This document shows, one piece after another, positions 11,530 to 23,224 of a stretch of DNA of 64,000 nt. Position numbers and translations under genes: made by a program. The notes beneath the pieces were generated by a model that was not told where the DNA came from, ran no database searches, and saw only the letters and a list, made by a program, of their open reading frames with translations. Each line of letters opens with the position of its first letter. The first letter of the stretch is position 1. Source of the DNA: Pleurodeles waltl. Taxonomy: Eukaryota > Chordata > Amphibia > Caudata > Salamandridae. The DNA is taken from the NCBI RefSeq assembly GCF_031143425.1, contig NC_090445.1:1575084049-1575148048 (forward strand), given 5' to 3'.

Positions 11530-12175
11530 GTAATTGTATTGTATTGTAATAGTATTTATATAGCGCTTAGTACCCCTGACGAGGCATCGAAGCGCTTTTC
11601 GGTGAGTAGCACGCTACTCTGGAACCCAACAAGAATTAGTGATGGATTAGTATCAGGAAATATGAGTACAGTTTTAGTATTATTATGAGTTAATTTGAGC
11701 CGCGGATATGAGAGTTTGTTAGTTAGATTGACTGGAGTAATGGAGGGGTGGAGGAGGAAAGAAATCCAGAAGTGTTAATTGGGAGTATATCCCTCATTTA
11801 CTCAACCCAAAGGCTTGGGATAAGTAAAGGGGGATGGAGGAGGGAAGAGTCTGTGGAAGGGTTAGGGAGAGCATAGTAGCAGGGTGAGATAAATGAGGGA
11901 GAATTTTGTAGGTTTGTGTGGGAGGTTATGGTAATAGAGTGAGGTTTGGTGAGTTAGATGTGGAAGCGGAGGGAAGAGCTTAGGCAGGGTTATTTAGGAG
12001 ATGAAAGTAGTAGAAAGGGTTTGGGATGAGTCAGAGTGGGAATGGAGGATAGTTTGATAGAGACATGACATATGATGATGGATAGATAAGTGTGATAAGA
12101 TGAGAGTAGGGATTCATAGATATCTAGTATAACAACCCACCCAGGAGCCATGCAATGACCCACAAACATGCCAAG
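11530..12175 (+). repeat. Dispersed repeat starting with an AGCGCTT palindrome
   Basis: It begins ATTTATATAGCGCTTAGTACC and CGAAGCGCTTTTCGGTGAGTAG. Then follows a long purine-rich stretch of TGAGGTTTGGTGAG-type sequence without open frames. The head resembles 3' ends of salamander LINE-type repeats that I recall, but no coding domain is present to prove it. It lies inside the superelement and so is probably an insertion. Confidence 0.4.
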
Positions 12176-12290
12176 CACAGAAACATATACAAATACATAC
12201 ATATATACATATATATACATACACACACACACACACCTACAAACACACATGAATACACACATATATGTACATACACTACATTATTAAAAC
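12176..12290. repeat. AT/AC microsatellite
   Basis: Mixed (ATAC)n, (ACAC)n and TATATAC runs. Confidence 0.85.
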
Positions 12291-13407
12291 CATGGGTAAA
12301 TATATAAGGTATAAGGTGTAAGTACCTAGGCTACCCACTACAAGCCAGGCCAGCCTCCTACAACAGTACCTTCCGTTCGGTTCACAAAAGGCTACCAAGA
12401 ACACAGTTTTAGACAGAGGTTTAGTGATCTTAGTTTAGAGTTTATGGGGTGCTTAAATATCAACTCCTGGCAAAAGATTTTAAAATTACAGCACATGGTG
12501 TGGGGTAGCAAATTTAGACAAGCATACAGTTTAAAGGACGGATGTGTAGAAGTGTGCAGATTATATTGGCAGTTCTCACATTTACAAGAGGCTCAGGAGA
12601 ATGGAAAGCCTGATCAAATACCTCATACTAGATTATCAGTATTCCCCTTAGACTTTTTATGTGGCTACCCATTCAAATTGTTGGCTTCAGCTTCTGGTAA
12701 GACTTGTGTAGACCAGAGTGACCTCAATCAGTTTAGTGCCAACATTTGCCCTAGTCATTCATTCATATATGCTGAAGTTTTCTAGCATGCAGACAAGACT
12801 TCAATTGGGGGCATGGGTCAAATAGCTTTACACAGAACATAATTACAAATGAGAACCAACACATCAAAACGTTGGACTATTTTTTTTATAAGGCCATTTC
12901 CATGGCTCTATATAGACTTATCACAGGTGAGTGCGATACAGAAGTAACTGATATTTTGATCCTCTTTAGAAGGTTTTGAAGAAATTATTTTGGCACACAG
13001 TCAGGCAAGGGTTGTCAAAGTGTTCTTTTCATTTGGAAGGCTGTATCTCAGTAAGGAGAATACAATATGTTCAGTTTACCCAAGGCTAACATATAGGCTC
13101 ATAATGCACCGGGCTGCCAATTGTGTGAGATGAATCCGGGTGTGGAATTTTATAAAATATTTGCTTGTCCATGGGACACGTTGCTTCATAATCCACTTGC
13201 CCTGTAAACAAAAAAATCCACTTGTCCCCTTGGTGCCATGTATTGTGGTGAAATATTATGGCAGCAATCTCATTATACAAGAACTCTGAATGATAGCGTC
13301 TCCGATTATGCCAGGGCTCATATTTTTGTAAGGTTTGAATACTAGCAACTCCCTCATTTTGCCACCTTTCAATAGATCTACATACCGGGGCAGAAGATGG
13401 GGGTGAG
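12291..13407. other. Unassigned sequence inside superelement
   Basis: There is a 113-codon open frame at 12444-12785 (+) with ordinary composition but no motif I recognise. Otherwise no repeat ends or domains are readable. It may belong to the insertion that starts at 11530. Confidence 0.35.
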
Positions 13408-15310
13408 TGTAAGGAAATGGCTCCCTGTTGCAGTTACCCCCCACTTTTGGCCTGAAATTGATGCTGACTTGACTGAGAAGTGTGCTGGGACCCTGCTAAC
13501 CAGGCCCCAGCACCAGTGTTCTTTCACAAAAAATGTACCATTGTTTCCACAATTGGCACACCCTTGGCACACAGATAAGTCCCTTGTAAAAGGTACCAGT
13601 GGTACCAAGGGCCCTGTGACCAGGGAATGTCCTTAAGGGCTGCAGCATATGTTGTGCCACCCTAAGGGACCCCTCACCTAACAGATGCACACTTCTATTG
13701 TAGTTTGTGTGTGTTGGTGGAGAGAAAAAGGCAAAGTCCACATGGCATCCCCCTCAGGATGCCATGCCCAGAAAGTACTGCCTGTGGCATAGGTAAGTCA
13801 CCCCTCTAGCAGGCCTTACAAGCCCTAAGGCAGGGTGCACTATACCACAGGTGAGGGCATAGCTGCATGAGCAATATGCCCCTACAGTGTCTATGTATAT
13901 TCTTAGACATTGTAAGTACAGCGTGGCCATATTAAGTATATGGTCTGGGAGTTTGTCAAAATGAACTCCACAGCTCCATAATGGCTACACTTAAAACTGG
14001 TAAGTGTGGTATCAAACTTCTCAGAATAATAAACCCACACTGATGCCAGTGTTGGATTTATTAAAAAATGCACACAGAGGACATCTTGGAGACCTTGTAT
14101 TTTACTCAATCCTTTGGTGCAGGACTGACTGGTCTGTGCCAGCCTGCTGTTGAGACACGAGTTTCTGACCCCCTGGGGTGAGAGTCTTTGTGCTCTCTGA
14201 GGCCAGAAACAAAGCCTGCACTGGGTGGAGATGCTTAACACCTCCCCTCTGCAGGAACTGTAACACCTAGCAGTGAGCCTCAAAGGGTCAAGCTTCGTGT
14301 TACAATGCCACAGGGCACTTCAGCTAGTGGAGATGCCCGCCCCCTGGACACAGGCCCCACTTTTGGCGGCAAGTCCAGGGAAGATAATGAGAAAAACAAA
14401 GAGGAGTCACCCACCAGTCAGGACAGCCCCTAAGGTGTCCTGAGCTGAGGTAACCCCTGCCTTTAGAATTCCTCCATCTTGATTTTGGAGGACTGCCCCA
14501 ATAGGATTAGGGATGTGTCCCCCTCAGGGAGGAGGCACAAAGGACAGTAACCATTGGCTATTGCCCTCCCAGACCTAAACACACCCCTAAATTCAGTATT
14601 TAGGTGGCACCCCAGAACCTAGGAAACTAGATTCCTGCAACCTGAAGAAACAAGAAGGACTGCTGACCTACAAGCCTGCAGAGAAGGAGGAAGACGACAA
14701 CTGATTTGGCCCCGCCCTACCGGCCTGTCTCCAACTTCGAAAACCTGCTCCAGCGACACATCCAACAGGGACCAGCGACCTCTGAAGCCTAAGAGGACTG
14801 CCCTGGACTACAGGACCAAGAAACTCCCGTGTACAGCGGCCCTGTTGAAAACCAGCTACTTCTTTTCAACAAAGAAGCAACTTCCAAGGACTTCACATTT
14901 TCCGCCTGAATCATGAGACTCTACACTCTGCACCCGACGCCCCCGGCTCGACCTGCAGAAAACCCATACCTCAGGGAGGACTCCCTAGCGACTGCAAGCC
15001 TGTGAGTAACCAGAGACGACCCCCCCTAAGGCCCACAGAGCGACGCCTGCAGAGAAAATCCAGAGGCTCCCCTTGACCGCAACTGCCTGTAACAAGGGAC
15101 CCGACGCCTGGAACCAACACTGCACCTGCACCCCCCAGGACCTGAAGGAACCAAACTTCGACGCAGGAGTGACCCCCAGGTAACCCTCTGCTTTGCCCAG
15201 GTGGTGGCTGTCCCGAGAAGCCCCCGTGCCTGCCTGCACTGCTAGAGTGACCCCCGGGTCCCTCCATTGAAATCCACAGATCCTCCATTAAATTATGGCA
15301 AAAACTAAAA
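13408..15310 (+). mobile_element. LTR-like retroelement-derived repeat
   Basis: It starts TGTAAGGAAATGG, a TG... beginning as in LTRs. It continues with GGCCCCAGCACCAGTGTTC, GGCAGGGTGCACTATACCA, GCACTGGGTGGAGATGCTTAAC and a cytosine-rich 3' half (14650-15270) of CCAGCGAC and ACTCCCGTG-type words. It has no RT, integrase or gag. From memory this is one of the commonest interspersed sequences in Pleurodeles-type genomes and behaves as a long non-coding LTR element, but a matching second LTR is not in the window. Boundaries are taken from the TG start and the return of superelement sequence near 15310. Confidence 0.5.
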
Positions 15311-15314
15311 CAAA

Positions 15315-16640
15315 ATTGCTCTTTGACACTGGCAGGGTGCCTGAGTCACCCCAACACCAGGACTAGGGGGTCAAGTTATTCCTACCATGTCCCATTCTCT
15401 TTTTTTCACTTTTATTTTGGGACTCAGCTGAGTTTGAATTCCAAAATGGCTGCCAACACTTTCTGGTTGAAGTGTTGGCAGCCATTCAGCTTCCACCATG
15501 AGATCTGTCAGATCTGCGGACCCTCCGAGTCCCTAGATAACTAAGGGCCTGATTTAGAGTTTGGCGGAAGGGGTTACTCAGTCATAAATGTAACGGAGAT
15601 GCCATCCGCCATATTACGATTCCAGTATTGCCTATGGAGTTTATAATATGGCAGATGGGATAGCCGTCACGTTTATGACAGAGTAACCACTATGCCAAAC
15701 TCTAAATTAGGCCCTATATTTCTTTTTCCTTTAATATTTCAACAACTACTGAACAGATGTGCACCATATCACAAAATTAGATCTTTCTGGACAAATATCT
15801 AGCTTTCTGACAAATATGGTGAAATTTTATTCAGCGATTCAGGCTGTAGTCGTGTCTAAATTCTGTATGGGAATTAACATTGGGAGCATACTTTTTTTAC
15901 CCTCACCCCCTTTTCTCTGCCGCCCGTTGACGAATCACACCAAAAGTTTCCATGCACAACAGGACACAGGTGGGCACTTTTTTGGAAAATGTTGTCAAGA
16001 TTCGTCAAAGTTGTGACCACCAGTCGGAAATATATATAAAAATATATGCATATGACTTGCCTATATCTTGGGCACCGTTTGACGAATCTTCACAACATTT
16101 TCCAAAAAAGTGTGCTGGTGATTCTTGTTGCGCGCTGAAAGTTTGGGGGTGATTCTTTAAGTGGGGTCCGAGGAAAAAAGAAAAAGGGGGTGTCAAAAAA
16201 ATTACATTTCCCATGTTAATTCCCATAGGACCTTTAGACACGACTGCAGCCCGAACTGCTGGATGGAATTTCTGCAGCCCGAACGCCCGAACTGCTGAAT
16301 GGAATTACACCAAATATGGCAGAAAGCTAGCTTTCGGCATGCAGATTGCGCTTTTGTTTATTTGGTGTAAATCCATTTAGTAGTTTTGGAGTTATTAAAG
16401 GAAATTTAAATTTGTATATATCTGACCGCGATGACTATGCGCATAATGACGAGCTCATGCAGAGAAATGCACAGCTCTGATTGGCTGCTGACACTTCAAC
16501 TAGGAAGTGTTGGCACCCATTTTGGGACGGGGTTTGAGCTTAGTCCCCTAAAAAAGTATAAAAAAGTGAAAAGGGGCCAGGGTAATGACACTCTGACCCC
16601 TTAGCTCTGGTGATGGGGTCCTAGAGGGACCCCCTAGGGC
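15315..16640. repeat. Foldback (inverted-repeat) core, copy 1
   Basis: Left-arm words CCAAAATGGCTGCCAACACTT, GAAAATGTTGTCAAGATTCG and the AAATATGGTG region reappear inverted on the right as AAGTGTTGGCACCCATTTTGG, CGAATCTTCACAACATTTTC and CACCAAATATGG. Arms are about 500-600 bp without the MITE at 15545. The loop is TA-rich (16027-16050). The same arms occur at 29880-30415 and 32085-32620, and a single arm at 34440-34800. Confidence 0.85.
15545..15714. mobile_element. MITE with GGGCCTGATTTAGAG ends
   Basis: It is a 170-bp element with inverted ends GGGCCTGATTTAGAGTTTGGCG and its near-perfect complement (CCAAACTCTAAATTAGGCCC). The whole unit is nearly palindromic. Flanks are TAA and TAT, consistent with a 3-bp target duplication with one change. 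The TGGCGG words and 3-bp target fit a Harbinger-type non-autonomous element. It interrupts the left foldback arm and is therefore younger than the foldback. Confidence 0.75.
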
Positions 16641-16689
16641 TAAAAGGCAGGTCTCCCATACCTTGTTATTCTGATGTCCCTGGGTGGAC

Positions 16690-17105
16690 TATTTCATGGG
16701 GCATTTCATGGGGGCATTATTTATTCCAGTGCAGGGGGGCCCCAACAGCCCCGGGGACCGTCACCTCCCAAGGGCAGTAATTTTAACTAATGCGGGGGGA
16801 GCCCGGCTCCACCGCAGCCCTGCGGACCACCACCTCTCTGGGGCACAAGAATAATTTAATGCGGGGGTACTGCCCGACCCCACTAGCAGTCTGGGGACCA
16901 CCACCTCCCCGGGGCTTTTAACAAATATTGTGTGGAGGGCTGCAAGGCCATCCCACAGCCCCAGGGACAACCACCTCCCCTGGGCAAATAGGAAAAAATG
17001 TAAAGGGGGGTCCGTTTTAGAACCCTAACGCCCAGGGACCACCACTGTGTTGGAGGGGGGCGGCGCAACCCTACTCATGGAGTCACTGATGGCCCCGGGT
17101 ACTGC
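16690..17105. repeat. GGTGGTCCCC array, inverted orientation
   Basis: Words of the form GGGACCACCACCTCCCCGGGG recur about every 75-90 bp near 16760, 16825, 16890, 16965 and 17035. This is the mirror image of the array at 10920-11475. Confidence 0.8.
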
Positions 17106-17109
17106 CTTT

Positions 17110-17225
17110 CCCCCAGGGCCAGCTCCTGTTATGTCCTGGGGTGCCCACCCCTAGGACATAGCTGATTGCTTTTGTTGGTGGGAGCTGACCGTTCCCACAA
17201 AGCAAATGCAAACATAACTCTGGTT
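17110..17225. repeat. Hairpin of the superelement, inverted copy
   Basis: TATGTCCTGGGGTGCCCACCCCTAGGACATA is one stem-loop. It is followed by GCTTTTGTTGGTGGGAGCT and its partly decayed complement TTCCCACAAAGCAAATGC. The order is the mirror image of 10845-10960. Confidence 0.75.
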
Positions 17226-17634
17226 TCCGACAGCAGGATCGGACAAACAGCTCCGGCAGCCAGAAAGCAGAGTTTTCATCTGTCTTCCCTTCACGCAGAT
17301 ATGAGTGTAGGGAAACAGATAAAATAATTGTTCCAGAAGGCACAGAGATGGTATTAAAGCAGCTCCTTGCTTGCTGGAGCAATACTGGCTAATCCAGGAG
17401 ACGGGATCCGACTGGGACCGTGGGGAGACCTTGAGGCTCCCTCCATGGCCCCCGATAGGCCGAAAAGGGAAAAAAAATGAAAAAAGAAAAACTATCAGAT
17501 GGGACCGCAGGGGAGGCCTTGAGGCTCACCCGCGGTCTCAGATAGCCTGTAAAGGGATACAAATGGGAAAAAAATAAATGGCCTAATGGTGAAGGTGACA
17601 GACCTTCACACTGAGAGTTGAGGGTTCAACTCAA

Positions 17635-18225
17635 TCAATAAATCAATCAATTCATTTATAAAGCACGCTACTCACCCGCAAGGGTCTCAAGGCGCTGAAG
17701 GGGGGGGGGGAGGTGGATGCTACTGCTCAAACATCCAGGTCTTGAGGCGTCTCCTGAAGGTCAGCAGATCCCAGGTCTGTCATAGGTGGATAGGGAGGGT
17801 GTTCCAGGTCTTGCCGGTGAGGTGGGAGAATGATCTGCCGCCGGCTGTAGTCCTGTGGATGCGAGGAATGGTGGCGAGGTTGGCAGAGCAGAGTTCACGG
17901 TTAGGGGTGTAGAAGGTGAGTCGTTCGTTGAGGTCAGCTGGGCCGGCGTTGTGGAGTGCTTTGTAGGCGTGGGTGAGGAGCTTGAAGGTGATCCTCTTGT
18001 TGACGGGGAGCCAATGTAGGTCTCTCATGTGGGCTGAGATGTGTTTGCGGCGTGGGATGTCGGGTATGAGGTGTGAGGAGGCCTTCTGAATACATTGCAG
18101 TCTTTTCTGGAGTTTGGCTGTGATTCCCGCGTAGAGGGCGTTGCCGTAGTCCAGTCCGCTGCTGACAAGGGCCTGGGTGACCGTCCTTCTGGTTTCGGTG
18201 GGGAACTCCAGGTGTACCCGTGATA
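17635..18225 (-). pseudogene. L2-like LINE, 3' end of ORF2
   Basis: The minus-strand frame from 18028 to 17780 encodes the C-terminal part of a non-LTR retrotransposon reverse-transcriptase polyprotein: LHWLPVNKRITFKLLTHAYK, NRELCSAN and GKTWNTLP. The LHWLPV...YKALH...WNSLP arrangement is characteristic of the L2/CR1 superfamily. In a neighbouring frame upstream (18190-18060) the LVSSGLDYGNALYAG block of the RT thumb region is readable, so a frameshift separates them. The element is 5'-truncated at about 18225, typical of target-primed reverse transcription. Its 3' end carries CTTGAGACCCTTGCGGGTGAGTAG (on the minus strand) and an ATTGATTGATT tail at 17635-17665. Only a fragment of the usual ORF of about 1,000 residues remains; it is inactive. 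Confidence 0.85.
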
Positions 18226-18289
18226 ATTTCTCTCATTTGATTTCTTTTCAACTGCAAATGTGTAAGGCTCATACTGAAAGGTGATCTCA

Positions 18290-18930
18290 CTCTTTTTAAT
18301 TGACACATACATTTTTCTTTTCAATTTGTCCAGAAATATCTCATTTTAAGTATATCATCCATCAAAGCCTAAAAAACTCTTTATCTCACTCCCTCTCTTT
18401 CTCTCTCTCTCTTTTAATCTCTTTCTACCACTCACACACCCACTCAGACCCTTATGCACCCACTTACAGACCCACTCAGACACTCACACGCCCACTCACA
18501 GACCCACTCAGACCCTTGTGCACCCACTCAAACCCCACTCAGACCCTCACACACCCACTTACAGTCCTGCGCAGACACTGGCGCACCCTCTCAGACGCCG
18601 ATGCATGCATTCTCACACCCAGAGACTCTCACAGCCACTCTCACCCACAGATACACCCTCTTACACCTACTTTCACAACCAGAGAGATAGGCTGCGGCCA
18701 ACTCCCGCTGCACATGGCCAAAGGACCATGTGCAGAGTTGGGTTGGGTGGTTAGGGGTGTTAGCCACAGGGACTGGCTGCGGGCAACCCCTGCTGCACAA
18801 GGGCAAAGGCCGTGCACAGTCCAAGGTTAGGTGCTTATAGGAAATGGCCTGAAGGCCTGGCTGCAGGCCAGGCCCTGTGGCCAACTGCCGCCATGCACGG
18901 CAGAAGGCCGTGCGCGGCGGTGTGGATTAA
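18290..18930. repeat. Tandem CACTCAGACCC array, left arm
   Basis: After a CTCTCT run (18395-18425) come degenerate repeats of ACCCACTCAGACCCTCATGC with a period near 20-36 bp (18425-18690). Then follow GCTGCGGCCAACTCCCGCTGC-type repeats (18690-18930) with GCCGTGCACGG palindromes. The same two blocks occur in reverse order and orientation at 27400-28010, so the pair forms an inverted repeat interrupted by the Harbinger element. Confidence 0.8.
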
Positions 18931-18936
18931 CCTATA

Positions 18937-19460
18937 AGCCCTCATTACGACCCTGGCGGTGAGTGATAAAGTGGCAGTAATACCACTAACAGTCTGGCGG
19001 TAAGTACCACCAAATTATGACCATGGCGGTGATAACTCCCATAGACAGCCAAAGTACCGCACCAACTGCCAGGGAGGAAACAACACTCACCATGGCGGTA
19101 GCCGTCAACAGCCAGGCGGGAGACAAAGTACCACCCACCATATCATGACACTGCAAACCGCCACCTTTTCTGGGGTGGTACCAACGCCAAAAAAAGCTTG
19201 GCGGAAACAGAGCTCAGAACTGAAAGGAGTCACCATTGGAGACACAGGAAAGAACCACTCCGCCATGGAATCCAAACTGCAAGTTTTCCAGATGATCTTC
19301 TAAGTTATGCTCCACCTGGAACACCAACGCCAACAAAGATGACAACAGTGAGTTGACACACACACGCACGACACACATCAGACACATTCACACCATACAC
19401 CAGCTGCACACGTAAACCAATCACACAAAACACACGGCATAATAAAACTCAGACCACAAT
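18937..19460. repeat. Harbinger left terminal region
   Basis: It is rich in TGGCGGT/ACCGCC words (18955, 19005, 19025, 19085) that probably act as subterminal binding sites for the Myb-like and transposase proteins. No coding sequence. The 26620-26911 end has the same word in the opposite orientation. Confidence 0.6.
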
Positions 19461-19539
19461 GCTAGAGTGACGACAATGTATTAGTGTAGCAAAATCCACC
19501 ACATGAACCAGATATATACAAATGTCCATGAAGGGCCAA

Positions 19540-20280
19540 TGCCCATTCCAAAGTCATGAGGGCACACAAGGGCACAGGGCACAGTCCAAGGCCCAACATG
19601 TTTCCTGACACAGCTGGAGAGAACAGTGCAGGGGCATCATTTTGCAAGTGGGAAGGCACCTCAGGGGGGTGGGGGGGCACCTCAGCCGAATACGGGAACG
19701 TCCCCACTGGCTCTGGATGGGGCAACATGCCCATCGCTTTGTCCTGGGGAGTGCAAGGCCACAGTCTCTGGAGTGGGTGACTTGCCCACTGGTTCTGGAG
19801 GGGGCAACATGCCCATTGCTTTGTCTTGGGGAGTGCAAGGCCATAGTCTCTGGAGTGGGTGACTTGCCCACTAGTTCTGGAAGGAGCAACATGCCTATTG
19901 CTTTGTCCTGGGGAGTGCAAGGCCACAGTCTCTGGAGTTGGTGACTTGCCCACTGGTTCTGGAGGGGGCAGCCCGCACAGTAGCCCCTGGAGGGTGGCCT
20001 ACATGGCGTCCGCCGGTGGTGACGGCTGCACTGTGGTGGTGGTTGGAGGAGTCTCCTGGGCAGCCCCTGCACTCACTGATGGCTGCATTATGGAGGTGGT
20101 TGGAAGAGTCTCCTGGGCAGCTCCTGCACTCACTGTTGGCTGCATTGTGGAGGTGGTTGGAAGAGTTTCCTGGGCAGCTCCTGCACTCATGGTGGCTGCA
20201 TTGTGGTGGTGGTTGGTGGAGCCTCCTGGCCAGCCCCTGCACTCCCTGATAGCTACACTTCCAAAGCTGGCGGTGGGGGC
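19540..20280. repeat. Internal tandem repeats in Harbinger element
   Basis: Two arrays follow each other. At 19690-19960 is an about 82-bp unit with GGGGCAACATGCCCAT, TTTGTCCTGGGGAGTGCAAG and GGCCACAGTCTCTGGAG, three to four copies. At 20010-20230 is an about 66-bp unit with TGGAGGTGGTTGGAAGAGT and TCCTGGGCAGCTCCTGCACTC, about four copies. On the minus strand they may extend the C-terminal tail of Myb-like gene 1, but frames are not maintained. Confidence 0.75.
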
Positions 20281-22830
20281 CCGTGACAGCTGGTGGTGTT
20301 GGCGGTGTTAGCCTGACAGCTTCCGCTGGCGTAGAGTGCCTCGTCTCCTCCTGTCCATGGGTCGTGGATCCCTTACCCTTCCTGGCAAAGGTGGATGGGC
20401 TCATCCCCTCTCTGCCTGGTGGCGCAGGCTCCTTCCCCTTCTTCACAGATGGCTCAGGCTCCTTCCCCTTCTTCACAGCTGGTGCAGGCTCCGTCCCCTT
20501 CTTCACAGCTGGTGCAGGCCCCTTCCTCTTCTTCACAGCTGATGCAGCACTCTTCCCTTTCTTCCCTGGTGGTGCTGGCTTCTTCCCCTTCTGTGTTGTA
20601 GGTCTGGTATCCTTACCACCACTAGTAGGTGGTGCTACCACTGCCCCTGTGGACTGTTTGGCTGAGGTGCTGGGCTGTGTCCTTGGTACCCTGCCCATAC
20701 ATGCAGGACGGGGGGTGAGGGGTAGGGAAGAGGTCAATATGGGAAAGGAAAAGCTTTTTAGGGACGTTGGGGCGGGAGGAGGGAGGAGTAATGGGAGTGG
20801 AGGATGAGGGAGTGGTTGTTGGAGGTGTATGTCTGCTGGATGTGGGTGCAGGTGCATGGGCTGTATGCTGATGTGAGGTGGATGGCTGTTGGGTGTCTGA
20901 GTGCTTGCGTTCGTGTCCTTTAGGAGGGGGGGACAGACAGGGCGGGAGAGGACACAGGGGACGGGTGCATGGCTGTTGTGGTGTCTGCCAGTGAGGTTGA
21001 GGTATGTGTTCTGCTTGGTGTGGTGATGCTGGTAGTGGAAGTTGATGTAGTGCATGCAGGTGTAAATGTGGACGTGGCTGTGAGGGAGGTGGAGGAGGAG
21101 GGGGAGAGAGTGGAGGCAGTGGATGTTGTCGTGTCTGCAACTGTATGGTGTTTGTGTGAGTACCTGCAGGATGAAGTGTGGTGCTTGTGTTTGCCTGTGC
21201 CACTCTTGCGTGTTGCCTTGTGTGCATGCTCATCTGTATGTGTGCCTGGGATGGGTTGGGGTTGAGGAGAATGGGACTGGGAAGTGGTGGTTGGAGGGGG
21301 GACGGTAGAAACAAGGACAATGGCTGCCATCAGAGAGGAGGCAGGAGCCTGAATCGATCTCTGTTGGGCCGCCAATCCACCATGAATGCCCTCCAGGAAT
21401 GCATTGCATTGCTGCATCTGGGATGCTAGCCCCTGGATGGCATTCACAATGGTTGACTGCCCTACAGAGATGGATCTCAGGAGGTTAATAGCCTCCTCAC
21501 TCAGGGCAGCAGGGCTGACCTGGGCAGTGCCTGAGGTGCGTGGGGCGAAGGAGATGCCCACCCTCCTGGGTGAGCGGGCACAGGCAACTCACTGAGGAAC
21601 TACTGGAGGGCGCTGCTGGTATATGTGGCGGCTGTACCTGCAGCTGAGGTGGTCACAGAGGTGTCTGCCACGACCAGGGAGCTCCCATCGGAGGAGGTAT
21701 CAGAGTCTGTGTTGTCTCCTTCGTGGTGCTCCTCTCGCTCTCCGTCCCACTGGTTCCCTCGGCATCGATGGACTCTGCCACCAGGGTCATGTGAGATGCA
21801 GCTCCCTCTGTTGCTGGTGCCCCTGCTCCTCCGCCAGATGATGCTAATGCACACAAGGACAGGATGACAAAACAAGAAAGGGGGGGAGAGAGACAAAGGA
21901 TACACTGGTCAATGACTGCACCAACACCACTGTTGGCGTACACAGCACCCTCACACACAGGAAACAGGCCTATGTACTATGCATTGCACTACCAGTGATA
22001 TGGCTAGTCACCAAGGCATGATGAGGAGCACACACCGCCAACTTCTGCACACCTGGGACCCACGCACCCCTGCCTAGAAGTGACAACTAACACGCTATGT
22101 TACCTGTATTTGCCATGCAAACATTACCCTTCAGAGGACCCATGCTGCAATGTCTGGCCTGGCCCTAGGGGCACCCACTAACACACAACCACCACCCGGA
22201 TACCACCCCACCAGCCAACATTCTTAATGATACCCACTGATATCACCCCCTTGTGGCTGCTGTGATTCCCTCAAGCGCCCATCCAGCGCAGGGTAGGCCA
22301 CTGCCAGTACGCAGGCAATCAGGGGGTCAGGGTCCGACGGGCACGCCTTCCTCGTTGGGAGGCCATCCCCAGCTGGGCATCCGCGGTCTTCCATGCCCAG
22401 CATCTCAGGTCTTCCCAACCGTTTCTGACAGTGGGTGCTCCGCCTGCCATTGACCCCAGGGTCTGCACCTCCTTGGTGATGGCACGCCATATTCCCTTCT
22501 TTTGATGGGCGCTGACCTGCAGAAGCAATAAAGACAGGAAAACACCATTAAACTAAGCAGGCTGCCCACACCATACCTGTTTCCATCACCATTGGCACAC
22601 ACATTGCCCAGCGCACAACATGTACACCACCAACAGATAACCCCCATCACCCAATGCTTTCACACACATCCCCATGCATCTATGCCTATTGGTCTGGAGG
22701 CCCATACAGCAGTCCGTACTGGGGTAGGACCCCATCCACCAGTCGTTCCAACTCTTCCGAAGTGAAGGCTGGGGCCCTTTCCCCGGTCACACACACGTGC
22801 CATGGTAGGTTCCAGACACAGGTCACAGCA
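20280..22830 (-). pseudogene. Harbinger Myb/SANT-like gene 1 (broken)
   Basis: This is read on the minus strand in about four exons. The first (near 22810-22690) encodes FTSEELERLVDGVLPQYGLL. The second starts at 22516 after a good acceptor (CTTCTGCAG) and gives KKGIWRAITKEVQTLG, then, after a frame change, RRSTHCQKR and a basic stretch; together these resemble the Myb/SANT-like DNA-binding domain of Harbinger accessory proteins. The third (about 21840-21600) is a Ser/Thr/Glu-rich linker. The fourth (from 21567, acceptor CTCACCCAG) encodes a helical block LLRSISVGQSTIVNAIQGLA, a Pro/Ser/Thr/His-rich stretch and Lys-rich KKGKEPAPA repeats at 20420-20600. At least two frameshifts lie in exons 1 and 2. 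It is divergent from the transposase, sharing an upstream region of about 400 bp. Expected role: nuclear import or end recognition for the transposase. Confidence 0.65.
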
Positions 22831-23224
22831 GCACATGCAGTGTAGGTCTTCTCCTGTGGAAGGTTAGGAAAACAAGTGAGGAATGATTTAGAAAATGGCG
22901 GTCATGTTCGTGATGGTTTACACCGTCACCGCCGGCGTACATCCCCATTGGCCACTGTACTCCATAGGGCCCAATATTATCCAATAAGGAATTGCACGGC
23001 GGTTCACGACTGCCTACCGCTACGTCGCCCAATGTCGGCGGAATTACCTCACTTCCACCTGTCCCTCCACACAGGACAGGCGGTCACCATTTCAGGGGGG
23101 TGAACAGGCCTATTGATAATTGCTGCGTCACAGGATAAATAGGCACATACTTAGTAAATTACACTGTCTCAATGCATAATTGCACAATGTGGACTGCTGT
23201 TGTGGTATAGTTGTTGAAATTGTG

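Larger units (their letters stand above)
9990..17560. repeat. Large palindromic superelement, copy 1
   Basis: The order is: 84-bp unit array (10070-10720), hairpin (10851-10905), GGTGGTCCCC array (10920-11470), insertions (11530-15310), left foldback arm, loop near 16020-16060, right foldback arm, inverted GGTGGTCCCC array (16690-17100), inverted hairpin (17160-17215). The same order recurs at 28620-34380 with different insertions, so the arrangement itself is repeated. No coding region is visible in it. Outer boundaries are approximate. Confidence 0.7.

Noticed and set aside
18300..18884. 176- and 97-codon frames with His/Pro/Ser/Thr-rich peptides
   Set aside because: Low-complexity translation of the CACTCAGACCC array.
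21100..21560. Plus-strand Val/Cys-rich frames
   Set aside because: Antisense shadows of the Ser/Thr/His-rich exon of Myb-like gene 1.
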